From NCBI RefSeq assembly GCF_020783335.1, contig NZ_CP086068.1:2728001-2792000 (forward strand): a stretch of DNA of 64,000 bases, written 5' to 3'. The notes under the pieces are model-generated. The model had not been told where the DNA came from, did no database searches, and saw only the letters and a list, made by a program, of their open reading frames with translations. Position numbers and translations under genes: made by a program. This stretch comes from Mucilaginibacter daejeonensis. Its GTDB lineage: Bacteria; Bacteroidota; Bacteroidia; Sphingobacteriales; Sphingobacteriaceae. This document shows positions 9,520 to 17,822 of the stretch, piece by piece. Numbering within the stretch: the first letter of the stretch is position 1; each line of letters starts with the position of its first letter.

Positions 9520-10347
9520 TCAGCCTGCCATGGCGATGTAGTAATCGAGCGCGTCGGTAGGGATCTTTCTTTTTTGATACGCGTTTCCCATCAACCTCAC
9601 TTTTAATGGCTCGGTGATCCCTTTCAAGTACACCATCCGGCTTTCGGCCTCTTCCTTTCGGTCGTTCAGGAGGCGATACATATCTTCCGACACCAGCAGG
9701 TCATTATTCAGTTCCTTGGTCTCGCTTTGCAGGCGGGCCGCAATGTTCACGGGCAAGCCCATCACGGTGAGGCGCTCGCTTTGGTCCATATCGTATTCGC
9801 CTACCAACACCTGGCCTTGATGCAAGCCTACGCCTATCTCGAAGTCAAGGTCAAAGTAAGGTTTAGCATAAGTGGTATTGAACACCTCCAGGTCATGGAA
9901 GATCGCCATCGAAGCGTTCATAGCGGCCTTAACGGCATCCTCTATCGGCCTGTCCATCCCGAACACGGCATAAATGCTATCGCCCACGGTCTCGATGATG
10001 CGACCACCGGCCTCACGTATCGAATCATTAAAGAGCACGAACAGTTTACGGATCACGTAGATCACATCATAAGGTGAGCGCTGCTCCATAAAGGCCGTAA
10101 AGTTGCGAATATCAAGGAACATCAGCGCCAGCTGCTTCTCCTCGCCCAGTACGGTGCATTGCGGTATCTGCTCGGCAGCACTCAAAGCGGTAGTTGTAGC
10201 ATGGTGGTCTGCACGATATACGATACTGCTACCGGCCAGGCGCGACCAACCTACGTTAGGGTTATTTTCAATAGGTGGAAGCGTGGTCACGGGTGCTGTT
10301 TCTAAAACAGCGGTACGTCTTTTGGAGCAGGGTACGTTGAATCTCAT
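9520..10347 (-). CDS. Class III adenylate/guanylate cyclase
   Basis: Cytoplasmic nucleotide cyclase of 275 residues with no membrane segment. The catalytic domain spans about residues 68-255. The two metal-binding aspartates are D79 (LDIRNFT) and D123 (VGDSIYAVFG); the transition-state Asn and Arg are N201 and R205 (NIAARL). By alignment of GDSIYA to the standard motif, the purine-selecting Lys of adenylate cyclases is E119 here, as in guanylate cyclases, and the second selecting site is T194. The substrate is therefore uncertain. The N-terminal 65 residues match no domain I know. It is divergent from the DACNV-type sensor gene. Confidence 0.85.
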   Translation of the reverse strand: MRFNVPCSKRRTAVLETAPVTTLPPIENNPNVGWSRLAGSSIVYRADHHATTTALSAAEQIPQCTVLGEEKQLALMFLDIRNFTAFMEQRSPYDVIYVIRKLFVLFNDSIREAGGRIIETVGDSIYAVFGMDRPIEDAVKAAMNASMAIFHDLEVFNTTYAKPYFDLDFEIGVGLHQGQVLVGEYDMDQSERLTVMGLPVNIAARLQSETKELNNDLLVSEDMYRLLNDRKEEAESRMVYLKGITEPLKVRLMGNAYQKRKIPTDALDYYIAMAG

Positions 10348-10618
10348 AGGTAGTATTATCTTTTTGATACCTTACAAAAGTAGGCCGACGGTGAATGTTG
10401 CGATCGCAATATTCAAACAATAACTTACACAATTCACACATCCGGCCTTAAATGTAATTGCCATGACCGAACGGAGAAAACTGTGACAATTGGGCGGTAC
10501 GACGGAGCTATGGTACACGCCGAAGCTCGCCCTCAACATTTATTTTACAATACCTGAACCATTGCGATTTGGGGATGCCGACGCACATCGTTATCATTGT
10601 GATCACAACCTTAAGGCT

Positions 10619-11761
10619 ATGTTTTCCGAACCATCCTACCTGGCAGCGCGCATGGCGGCCGAGACCATTGAGACACACTTTGCCGAACATTTGGCAGCTG
10701 CGCGCAAAAGCGGCGAGACCTACGTGGCCACGGCCTTGGATGCCCGCATCATTGAATCGGTGATCGATACGGCCTTTTGGGCCAGCCTGCGCCGTGAGGA
10801 AGGCCATTCGCCCGCCATATCACTGGCTCTCTTGATGCCTGAAGAGGCCGGTAAGCCCCTCATATTTGGCCAGCGGTTAAGGTTAACTCCCAACAACCTC
10901 GTGAAGCTGGCGCCAGCCGTAGAGCAGCCCGGCATCCACTTAGGGGTATGGCACGAGAACGATGAACTTTATATATGGGGTACCACGCATACCGTGCCGG
11001 GCATTTGCTTTGTGCTGGAGGTGGTGGAACCCGGGCTGCTGGTGGTTAAGCATAAACGTTTGGCCGGCTTTGGCAAATTCGTGAACGTGGCGGTGTTACA
11101 AGGCGACCAGATCAAGGTACTGGATGAACGCTCGATGGGTATAGGTGAATGCCCTGCGCTCATGGCCTCGCTCATGAACATGTCGCTGCCATCATTAATG
11201 GGCGAATCCTTTAATATTTTGATCCAATTGGCTGCTGCCGTGCGTATCCATCGCCGGGGCGGGTTGGTATTGATCGTGCCGCGCAACAGCGAGACGTGGC
11301 AACACTCGATCGTGCACCCGATCAAATATGCGGTAACGCCGCCCTACACCGTGCTGGCCGATCTGATGGAGCAGGACGACGACCTGAAAGAGACCTTTGA
11401 GTGGCAGGAACAGTTGCTGCAAGCGATAGATATCATTGGCGGTTTCACGGCGGTAGATGGCGCCACGGTGATCACCCAGCAGTACGACCTTTTAGCCTTT
11501 GGTGCAAAGGTGGCCCGCTCGGCGGCAAGTGTACCGGTGGAACAGATCATTATGACCGAACCGGTGGCAGGCGTTCAGGCCACTCGAATACATCCGGCGC
11601 AGAACGGCGGCACACGGCACTTAGCGGCCGCTCAATTCGTGCATGATCAGCATGATGCCTTGGCTTTGGTGGCCTCGCAGGATGGGCAGTTCACCGTATT
11701 TGCCTGGTCAGAAAAATTGCAGATGGTGCATGCGCATCGTATCGATGTACTGCTACTTTAG
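10619..11761 (+). CDS. DisA-like protein with putative sensor domain (DACNV type)
   Basis: I recognise this, with moderate certainty, as a protein of the kind named putative sensor domain DACNV-containing, related to diadenylate cyclase (DisA_N) architecture. The segment RRGGLVLIVPRNSETWQHSI near residue 215 resembles the (H/R)GGxLLIVP strand of the DisA nucleotide-binding fold. I prefer the ATG at 10619 (MFSEPSYLAARMAAE, 380 residues) over the TTG at 10490, because the extra 43 residues look like untranslated sequence. The gene is divergent from a class III cyclase, which hints at a shared nucleotide-signalling role. Its stop overlaps the stop of the DUF3817 gene by three bases. Whether it makes c-di-AMP is not shown. 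Confidence 0.55.
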   Translation: MFSEPSYLAARMAAETIETHFAEHLAAARKSGETYVATALDARIIESVIDTAFWASLRREEGHSPAISLALLMPEEAGKPLIFGQRLRLTPNNLVKLAPAVEQPGIHLGVWHENDELYIWGTTHTVPGICFVLEVVEPGLLVVKHKRLAGFGKFVNVAVLQGDQIKVLDERSMGIGECPALMASLMNMSLPSLMGESFNILIQLAAAVRIHRRGGLVLIVPRNSETWQHSIVHPIKYAVTPPYTVLADLMEQDDDLKETFEWQEQLLQAIDIIGGFTAVDGATVITQQYDLLAFGAKVARSAASVPVEQIIMTEPVAGVQATRIHPAQNGGTRHLAAAQFVHDQHDALALVASQDGQFTVFAWSEKLQMVHAHRIDVLLL

Positions 11762-12075
11762 TTACTTTCGGTTATTTTCTCATCCAGGATGCACCTTTCA
11801 ATGTAAAAGGTGCCAAAAGGTATCATACACGCTATCAACACCTTCCAAGTGGTTCGGCTGAATTGCCATTTTTGCTCTACCCCTACGCTTAGTGTATTGA
11901 ACACGTATAGCAGAAACAGTGCGCCATGTATGGGGCCGATGGCCTTGACCATGGCCGGATCATGTGCCATGTATTTAAGCGGAACAGCCACGAACACCAA
12001 TACTATAAGCGATATCCCTTCAATATAACCGATCAATTTGAGGCGACCTATATTGCTTTTAAACAATTGTAGCAT
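11758..12075 (-). CDS. DUF3817 family small membrane protein
   Basis: A 105-residue integral membrane protein with three predicted helices: GYIEGISLIVLVFVAVPLKY, PIHGALFLLYVFNTLSV and a C-terminal WKVLIACMIPFGTFYIE. The E-G-x-S-x-x-x-L-x-F-x-A-x-P-L-K-Y and G-x-x-H-G-x-L-F motifs are those of DUF3817. Function unknown. It follows the next membrane gene by 11 bp on the same strand and so probably shares its TetR-controlled promoter. Homologues are often annotated next to transporters, but no such partner is visible here. Confidence 0.8.
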   Translation of the reverse strand: MLQLFKSNIGRLKLIGYIEGISLIVLVFVAVPLKYMAHDPAMVKAIGPIHGALFLLYVFNTLSVGVEQKWQFSRTTWKVLIACMIPFGTFYIERCILDEKITESN

Positions 12076-12086
12076 TATATTCTAAA

Positions 12087-12551
12087 TTATAGTGAACGAA
12101 ACAGAGGACGTTGCGCAAGTGGCGAGAACGGCCACGGTATGGCAATAAAGATGATCATGAGTGCGATCCCATAGCCGATCAATATGGTCTTGAATTTTTG
12201 GCGATCGGTATTTTTACGCTTGGCTAATGCTGAGGCGATGGTGATCACTATAATAGCAAGCAGCATGAGTGATATGTGTATGATACTGAAGAACACAGGC
12301 TCGGTGATCCGGTCGCTACCTACCAACCCGGCGAAAAAGGCACTTACTGCAGGGCTCTTTGAATATAATATCATCCCCGCCACTAATTGAATGTGTGCCA
12401 GCGTGGCTGTCCAATGTCGCCATGCATTATCTGTTGCGTTATGATCGCGGTGCTCGGTATACCCCCGATAAGCTCTAACGATGCTATAGATCAACGCGCC
12501 TAACACTAACCATCTTAGTGCAGAATGTAAGAAGAGAAAAAGAGTATACAT
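12087..12551 (-). CDS. Four-helix membrane protein, cytochrome b-like annotation possible
   Basis: A 154-residue protein with four hydrophobic helices (FLFLHSALRWLVLGALIYSIV; LAHIQLVAGMILYS; FSIIHISLMLLAIIVITIASAL; ILIGYGIALMIIFIAIPW). Histidines at the first, second and third helices (HSALRW, HIQL, HISL) could hold a heme, and similar proteins are sometimes labelled cytochrome B, but I cannot confirm heme binding. A TetR operator sits 27 bp upstream of its start, so it is likely repressed by the adjacent TetR protein. Confidence 0.6.
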   Translation of the reverse strand: MYTLFLFLHSALRWLVLGALIYSIVRAYRGYTEHRDHNATDNAWRHWTATLAHIQLVAGMILYSKSPAVSAFFAGLVGSDRITEPVFFSIIHISLMLLAIIVITIASALAKRKNTDRQKFKTILIGYGIALMIIFIAIPWPFSPLAQRPLFRSL

Positions 12552-12577
12552 ATTTCAAGTTCGCAATAACGACCAAA

Positions 12578-12597
12578 AACATACCATTTAGTATGTT
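12578..12597. promoter_or_regulatory. TetR operator copy upstream of membrane genes
   Basis: AACATACCATTTAGTATGTT has perfect 7-bp arms (AACATAC/GTATGTT) and differs at only two positions from the palindrome at the start of the neighbouring tetR gene. It lies in the only intergenic gap in front of the 12551 start. Confidence 0.8.
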
Positions 12598-12611
12598 ATT
12601 ACCTAAATTTT

Positions 12612-13202
12612 TTATCTGAGTTTTTCCAGGTAGTTTTTAAACTCTTTAAGATATATCTTATAGGATGGCCTCCCTAATAATTTGCCCATGTTACGCACGC
12701 CACTGTAACCGGCCAGCACAAATGCAGCTACCTGCCGCTCATCAACGTCGGCCCTTATGCGCTGTGCCTCACGCCCTGATCTGATACATTGCTGAATGGC
12801 ACTTTGCCATTGTTCAAATAATCTCAGTAAAGCCTTTTGAAACGATATATTCACGGCCGACATCTCATCCACTAAATTTACGGCGGGGCATCCATACCTG
12901 GCGTCGGAAGCTTTTGAACGGAGCAACAGACCGTCCATCATTCGGTATATCTCTTTGACCGGATCTTTGGCATTAAGCAGTGGGGTTACCATGCTGCTTA
13001 ACATACCAGGGTACATTACCTCGTTGATCATCGCCAGCCCCATTTCATCCTTGTTTTTAAAGTGATAAAAGAAAGCTCCTTTGGTGACCTGCGTGGTGGC
13101 AATAATGTCGTCAATACTGGTGTTTTGATACCCATTGCGGTACACCAGCGCAAAAGCTTGCTGCAGAATATTTAAACGGGTATTTTCAGCCTTTGATAAC
13201 AT
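12612..13202 (-). CDS. TetR/AcrR family repressor
   Basis: A 196-residue DNA-binding repressor. I take the ATG at 13202 (MLSKAENTRLNILQQAFAL); the longer frame to 13265 would run through the promoter. The N-terminal helix-turn-helix is TSIDDIIATTQVTKGAFFYHFKNKDE (about residues 28-53), and the C-terminal ligand domain fits the family. A perfect 20-bp palindrome covers its own start codon and a near copy precedes the downstream gene, which argues for autoregulation plus control of the two membrane genes. The inducer is unknown. Confidence 0.92.
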   Translation of the reverse strand: MLSKAENTRLNILQQAFALVYRNGYQNTSIDDIIATTQVTKGAFFYHFKNKDEMGLAMINEVMYPGMLSSMVTPLLNAKDPVKEIYRMMDGLLLRSKASDARYGCPAVNLVDEMSAVNISFQKALLRLFEQWQSAIQQCIRSGREAQRIRADVDERQVAAFVLAGYSGVRNMGKLLGRPSYKIYLKEFKNYLEKLR

Positions 13203-13217
13203 ACTAATTAGTATGTT
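13198..13217. promoter_or_regulatory. Perfect 20-bp palindromic operator at the tetR start
   Basis: AACATACTAATTAGTATGTT is identical to its own reverse complement. It spans the ATG of tetR (13202-13200) and lies directly after the -7 box at 13219-13226, so a bound repressor would cover the transcription start. Confidence 0.88.
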
Positions 13218-13218
13218 A

Positions 13219-13249
13219 CAAACATAAACATTTTGATCGGTCGAGCAAA
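13219..13249 (-). promoter_or_regulatory. tetR promoter (TTTG-N19-TATGTTTG)
   Basis: On the minus strand TTTG (13249-13246), a 19-bp spacer and TATGTTTG (13226-13219) match the Bacteroidota sigma consensus exactly. Expected transcription start is near 13213, giving a leader of about ten bases. Confidence 0.75.
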
Positions 13250-13310
13250 GTTTATCAGTAAACAATTGATATTGATCGAAAGACCTTCAAAAGGTCGGTT
13301 CTTTATCGAA

Positions 13311-13378
13311 CAAAAAAGGGATGTCCCCGAACAAGTCGCTTTCCCCCAAAAGCGCCGTAAGTTCGTCGGAACATCCCT
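13311..13378 (-). terminator. Long compound terminator of the GH30 operon
   Basis: On the minus strand the outer arms AGGGATGT/ACATCCCT (13378-13371 with 13324-13317) continue into CGAAC/GTTCG and an inner GCTTT/AAAGC hairpin, followed by six T. It is about 62 nt, much longer than an ordinary intrinsic terminator, and lies 50 bp past the last GH30 stop. Confidence 0.85.
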
Positions 13379-13427
13379 AATATTTTATATCTGCTGCCGG
13401 CCTCTTATGCCGCAGCTTTTTAACTAT

Positions 13428-14825
13428 CTACCAGACGTAAGTGGCTACCGAGCCTGCTTTTAACATGGTGGTAGCTACAGAACCGTTGTAGTTGATGTTG
13501 AACGTTTTGTCGGCATCAGTTTTATTGATCGCGATCAGCACTGTTTTACCTTCAGGTGTACGGAATGCCACGTTGGGCACGTCATCACTGCTGTTGGTAG
13601 CGATCCTTACCGAGCCCGGCCTTACGAACTTAGCAGCATGTGCCACTACGTAATACGCTGGGTTACGGGTCACGCTATCTTGATATAGCGTGATACCACC
13701 GAGGCAAGAGGTACAACCACCCCTATCGGTATGCGGGTCGTTATTTGGGTCGGCGGCTAAGTTCCACTCGATAACCGTACGGCTCCAGTTGCGTGTGGCA
13801 CCTATGGTGAGCTTGGTGATATGGTCGCGCACGTCACGGGCAAAGTTGCCCGGCGCGCCCATCCATTGCTCGGTGAAATACAGGTTCTTGTCAGGATGTG
13901 CATCATGCACCTTGCTCAGCGCATCGATCTTACCGCCGTACAGGTGAAAGGCCGAGCCATCGATGTACTTCTTGGCTTCAGGGTCGTCAAGGATAGAAAT
14001 AGGGTATTCAGGCTTATCGCAATTGTGATCGTAGATGATGATTTTGGTCTTGATACCTGCCTTACGGAACACTGGCCCTAATGCCGTCTTCACAAATTTG
14101 GCCTGATCAGGCGCCAGCATCAACATGCTCGGGTTATTACCCGGGTGCAGCGGCTCGTTCTGTACGGTCATTGCATCCACGGTGATGCCGTTGGCTTTCA
14201 TGACCTGTACATATTTGGCCAGGTACCTGGCGTAAACCTCAAAACACTCAGGCTTCAGGCTGCCGCCGCGGGTATCTCCGTTATCCTTCATCCAAACCGG
14301 GGCCGACCATGGCGACGCCAGTATACCGATCTTAGGGTTAACGGCCAATATCTCTTTAAGCACAGGCACCACGTTCTCTTTATCCGGCCCAAGGTCGAAT
14401 TTCTCAAGCTTGAGGTCGGTCTGCCCTGCCGGAATATCGTCGTACGAGAACACATGATCGTTCAGGTCCGACGCACCCACACTCAATCTCAAATAGCTGA
14501 TCCCAATGTTATTACCATCGGTAGCGAACAGTTCTTTGATCAGCGCTTTCCGGCTTTGCGGACTCATCTTCATCATCAACTGAGCACTGCCTCCGGTCAG
14601 CGTGAAACCAAATCCATCGATCGACTGATATTTTTCTTTATCGTTCACAGTGACCGTGGTCTCACCTTTATCAACGGCCTTGCTAAATATGAGTGGCTGC
14701 GCTTGCTTTTGGAACATAGCCGAGCGGTCGGCATTGGTGAGCCAAACCTCGGCCTTTTTTTGTGCATAGGAGCCGGCAGTAGCGCACAGGATCAGGCCGG
14801 CAGTAATCAGGTATCTGGTATTCAT
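13428..14825 (-). CDS. GH30 family glycoside hydrolase (third of three)
   Basis: Secreted retaining beta-glycosidase of clan A. Signal peptide MNTRYLITAGLILCATAGSYA without a lipobox, so likely periplasmic or secreted. Acid/base E224 in QNEP and nucleophile E319 in FTEQW are both present, with the GH30 N-terminal segment QSIDGFGFTLTGGSA and the C-terminal beta domain containing KFVRPGSVRI. It is clearly closer to the first copy (16293-17762) than to the middle one. Substrate not provable; family activities include glucosylceramidase and beta-1,6-glucanase. One base separates it from the middle GH30 gene. Confidence 0.92.
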   Translation of the reverse strand: MNTRYLITAGLILCATAGSYAQKKAEVWLTNADRSAMFQKQAQPLIFSKAVDKGETTVTVNDKEKYQSIDGFGFTLTGGSAQLMMKMSPQSRKALIKELFATDGNNIGISYLRLSVGASDLNDHVFSYDDIPAGQTDLKLEKFDLGPDKENVVPVLKEILAVNPKIGILASPWSAPVWMKDNGDTRGGSLKPECFEVYARYLAKYVQVMKANGITVDAMTVQNEPLHPGNNPSMLMLAPDQAKFVKTALGPVFRKAGIKTKIIIYDHNCDKPEYPISILDDPEAKKYIDGSAFHLYGGKIDALSKVHDAHPDKNLYFTEQWMGAPGNFARDVRDHITKLTIGATRNWSRTVIEWNLAADPNNDPHTDRGGCTSCLGGITLYQDSVTRNPAYYVVAHAAKFVRPGSVRIATNSSDDVPNVAFRTPEGKTVLIAINKTDADKTFNINYNGSVATTMLKAGSVATYVW

Positions 14826-14826
14826 A

Positions 14827-16284
14827 TTATTGTATCACTAAGGTAGCTATGGAATGAGGCAGCGCTTTGGTATTCACCCCTTTGCCTTTAACCCATAAGG
14901 TGTAGTTCATTTCAGTATCTATCGGGTTCATCACCACCACTGCGATCTTGCCATCGGTGTTCAGGTAGGCAGTGGTCAGTAACTTTTCGCGGCTGGCCGA
15001 ACTCACGATACGCTTGGCACCCGGACGAATGTATTTACTGATGTGGCCGATATAATAGTATTCGCTGGTGTAGTGCAGGCTACCATCGCGGGTGTCGGCG
15101 TGTATGGGTGCAAAGCAAAAGTTACCTACGTGGTTAGGGCCGCCTTTTTCGTCGAGCAATACGTTCCAGTCGGTCCAGGCCACGGTGCCTGCGTTCAGGT
15201 CGTTGATCATCGAGTATCCGTATCGTTCGCCTAAGCTCCAATCATCTAAGCGGTTAAAGTCAAATTTCTCTACGCACCCCTCGGTGAACACCAGGTTCGT
15301 GTTCGGGAAAGCCTCATGTACACGGCGAGTGCTTTCAAAGTTCATTCCGGCGCCGGTCCAGGTCTCGTACCAGTGGTAGCCCACGCCCCAAACGTATTTG
15401 GCGGCCTGAGGGTCCTCTAACACGGTGCTTGCACGCTGGTACAGCAGGTCGCGGTTATGATCCCAAATGATCAGCTTTTTATCGGCCAAACCTTCTTTTT
15501 TAAGCGTCGGGCCTAAATAATTCTTGACAAAATCGCGCTCTTCTTCCGCTGTGAATACGCACGATTCCCATTTTTGAACAGCCATCGGTTCGTTCTGTAC
15601 GCTGAGAGCCCAGATCGGGATGCCTTCCTTTTCATAGCTTCTGATGAACTTGGTGTACATCAATGCCCATGTCTGGCGATACTCAGGTTTCAGCTTACCA
15701 CCGCGGAGCATGTTGTTGTTATCTTTCATCCAGGCTGGAGGACTCCATGGGCTCACGAACATTTTAAAGCCGCCAGCCACTTTCTGCGCATCCTTGATGA
15801 ATGGGATACGATATTTTTTATCATGGCTGATGTCGAAGCTCTTTAACGACGCATCGTTATCTTTCACGTAGCTGTAAGTATCACTTGAAAAATCGCAGCT
15901 TTGGATGTGGGTACGCGCCCAACTATAGCCAATCCCCTTTTCCTTATCATAGTAAGCGGTCAGGAACTCTCTTTTCTTTTCAGGCGATAGCTTCGCGTAG
16001 GTCTCCGCTGCCGCATCGGTAAGGGCGCCACCAACGCCGATCATGGTCTGGAAGGTCTTAGATGGGTCGACAAAGATCGAGATCTGTGTCTCTACCGGTT
16101 GCTTTACCGGTGCCATGTTCAAGGTCTCGGTCAGTTTAAAGCGATCATCAGTGCCTTTGGCGGTCACGTACACTTTCACCTGATCACCGATCTTGGCCGG
16201 GGTCTTTTTAGCTGCCGTTCGGGTCTGTGCACCGGCAGTAACGGCCGAGGCCATCAGCAGGGGCATCAAAATACTGTTCTTCAT
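14827..16284 (-). CDS. GH30 family glycoside hydrolase (second of three)
   Basis: Retaining beta-glycosidase, 485 residues from the ATG at 16284, which gives the signal peptide MKNSILMPLLMASAVTAGAQ; the ATG at 16299 lies inside the end of the upstream gene and adds only MVTLN. Acid/base E232 in QNEP, nucleophile E335 in FTEGC. Conserved N-terminal GVGGALTDAAAE and the Trp-rich WSPPAWMKDNNNM loop place it in GH30; its sequence is distant from the two flanking copies and looks more like the GH30_3-type beta-1,6-glucanase group (inference). Same operon as susC/susD upstream. Confidence 0.9.
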   Translation of the reverse strand: MKNSILMPLLMASAVTAGAQTRTAAKKTPAKIGDQVKVYVTAKGTDDRFKLTETLNMAPVKQPVETQISIFVDPSKTFQTMIGVGGALTDAAAETYAKLSPEKKREFLTAYYDKEKGIGYSWARTHIQSCDFSSDTYSYVKDNDASLKSFDISHDKKYRIPFIKDAQKVAGGFKMFVSPWSPPAWMKDNNNMLRGGKLKPEYRQTWALMYTKFIRSYEKEGIPIWALSVQNEPMAVQKWESCVFTAEEERDFVKNYLGPTLKKEGLADKKLIIWDHNRDLLYQRASTVLEDPQAAKYVWGVGYHWYETWTGAGMNFESTRRVHEAFPNTNLVFTEGCVEKFDFNRLDDWSLGERYGYSMINDLNAGTVAWTDWNVLLDEKGGPNHVGNFCFAPIHADTRDGSLHYTSEYYYIGHISKYIRPGAKRIVSSASREKLLTTAYLNTDGKIAVVVMNPIDTEMNYTLWVKGKGVNTKALPHSIATLVIQ

Positions 16285-16292
16285 ATTAAGTG

Positions 16293-17762
16293 TTACCATA
16301 TAAATGTGGCTACGGCGTTATTGCCTAATGTAGCCGTGGTTGTCTTTCCGTTGAATTTGATGTTGAAGCTCTGTTGGGCATTGGAGCTATTGAGCACGAT
16401 GAGCACCTTTTTACCGTCGGCTGTTTTAAAAGCCACGTTAGGCAGGTTGGCCACCATATTGGAGCCGATACGCCTCGCCCCCGGCCTCACGAATTTGGAT
16501 GCATGCGCAATGATATAGTAAGGCACATTACGCGTCACTGTGCTACCGCCAATGGTCAATGCTCCTAAACAGGTACTGCAACCGCCGTTGGTGTATGGAC
16601 GGTAGTTAGGGTCGGCGGCTAAGTTCCACTCCAGTACGTTTCGGCTCCAGTTGCGGGTGGCACCAATGATCAGGTTGTTGATATGCCAGTTTAGATCACC
16701 TGTGAAGTTGCCAGGGCCACCAACCCATTGCTCGGTGAAATAGATATTCTTGTTGGGGTATGCATCATGCACTGTCGATAGCGCACTGATACTGCCTGCA
16801 TAAAGGTGGAACGCTGACCCATCTACATACTGGTTAGCAGCAGGGTCGTTAAGTATAGTTATCGGATACTCAGGCACGTCGGCATTATGATCGTAAACAA
16901 TGATCTTGGTGTTGATACCGGCAGCTTTAAATTGCGGACCTAAATATCCCTTGATGAACGCCGACTGATCAACGGCCTGCATCACCAGGCTCGGGTTATT
17001 GTACGGATTAAGCGGCTCGTTCTGCGGAGTAACAGCATCTATCGTGATGCCCTCTGCCTTCATGGCCTGTATATATTTGATAAAATACCTGGCGTATACA
17101 TCATAGTACTCCGGCTTTAGGTTGCCGTTCTTGAAGCTGTTGTTGGTCTTCATCCAGGTAGGCGCGCTCCATGGGCAGGCCAGTATCTTGATGGCCGGGT
17201 TAATGGCAAGGATCTTTTTCAGGATCGGGATCAGGTCCACCCGCTCACGGTCGATACTGAATTTTTGCAGGTCCATATCTGTGGCCTGCCCTGCCGGAAG
17301 GTCATCATAGGTGAACGGCTCGGCACTCAGGTCAGATGCACCCAGGCTGATACGGATGTAACTCACGCCGATGTTGGAGGCATCCGTAGCAAATAGTTCT
17401 TTGATCAAGGTGTCTTTTTGTGCGGAAGGCAAGCTGTTGATCAGCGTGGCGCTACCACCGGTTAGCGTATAGCCAAACCCATCGATGGTTTGGTAAGCCT
17501 GCGTGGTATCAACCTCTATAGTGGCGTTGGTGTTGCTGTTGGTATTGAACAGCAAGGCAACGTTCTGTTTCTTAAAATAATAGGCCCCGTCAGGGTGTGT
17601 GAGCCACATGGCCACATCTGTTTTAACGGGCGTAACAACAGGTTGTGGCGTGGGTGTTACCTCACCGCCGCTGCTGCCATTACCGCTTTTTGAACACCCC
17701 CAAACCATTATCCCTAACGCAGAGGTCAGGACAACGGCAGTAATATTTTTATTTATTTTCAT
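16293..17762 (-). CDS. GH30 family glycoside hydrolase lipoprotein (first of three)
   Basis: 489 residues with a lipoprotein signal (ALGIMVWGC, lipidated C23) followed by a Gly/Ser/Thr/Pro-rich linker, so the enzyme is probably tethered at the cell surface or outer membrane, unlike its two paralogues. Acid/base E249 in QNEP and nucleophile E344 in FTEQW are present. WSAPTWMKTNNSFKNG is the substrate-side loop. Its stop lies nine bases before the preferred start of the next GH30 gene, indicating translational coupling. Likely job: first attack on a beta-glucan bound by the SusC/SusD pair of the same operon. Confidence 0.92.
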   Translation of the reverse strand: MKINKNITAVVLTSALGIMVWGCSKSGNGSSGGEVTPTPQPVVTPVKTDVAMWLTHPDGAYYFKKQNVALLFNTNSNTNATIEVDTTQAYQTIDGFGYTLTGGSATLINSLPSAQKDTLIKELFATDASNIGVSYIRISLGASDLSAEPFTYDDLPAGQATDMDLQKFSIDRERVDLIPILKKILAINPAIKILACPWSAPTWMKTNNSFKNGNLKPEYYDVYARYFIKYIQAMKAEGITIDAVTPQNEPLNPYNNPSLVMQAVDQSAFIKGYLGPQFKAAGINTKIIVYDHNADVPEYPITILNDPAANQYVDGSAFHLYAGSISALSTVHDAYPNKNIYFTEQWVGGPGNFTGDLNWHINNLIIGATRNWSRNVLEWNLAADPNYRPYTNGGCSTCLGALTIGGSTVTRNVPYYIIAHASKFVRPGARRIGSNMVANLPNVAFKTADGKKVLIVLNSSNAQQSFNIKFNGKTTTATLGNNAVATFIW

Positions 17763-17822
17763 GATGATGAAAGTTTTGTTTACCTGGGGGAGTAAAAAAT
17801 GGATAATGTATCTGCTTGTTGA

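Noticed and set aside
14145..14846. 233-codon plus-strand ORF
   Set aside because: Lies entirely antisense to a GH30 gene with intact catalytic residues; a reading-frame shadow.
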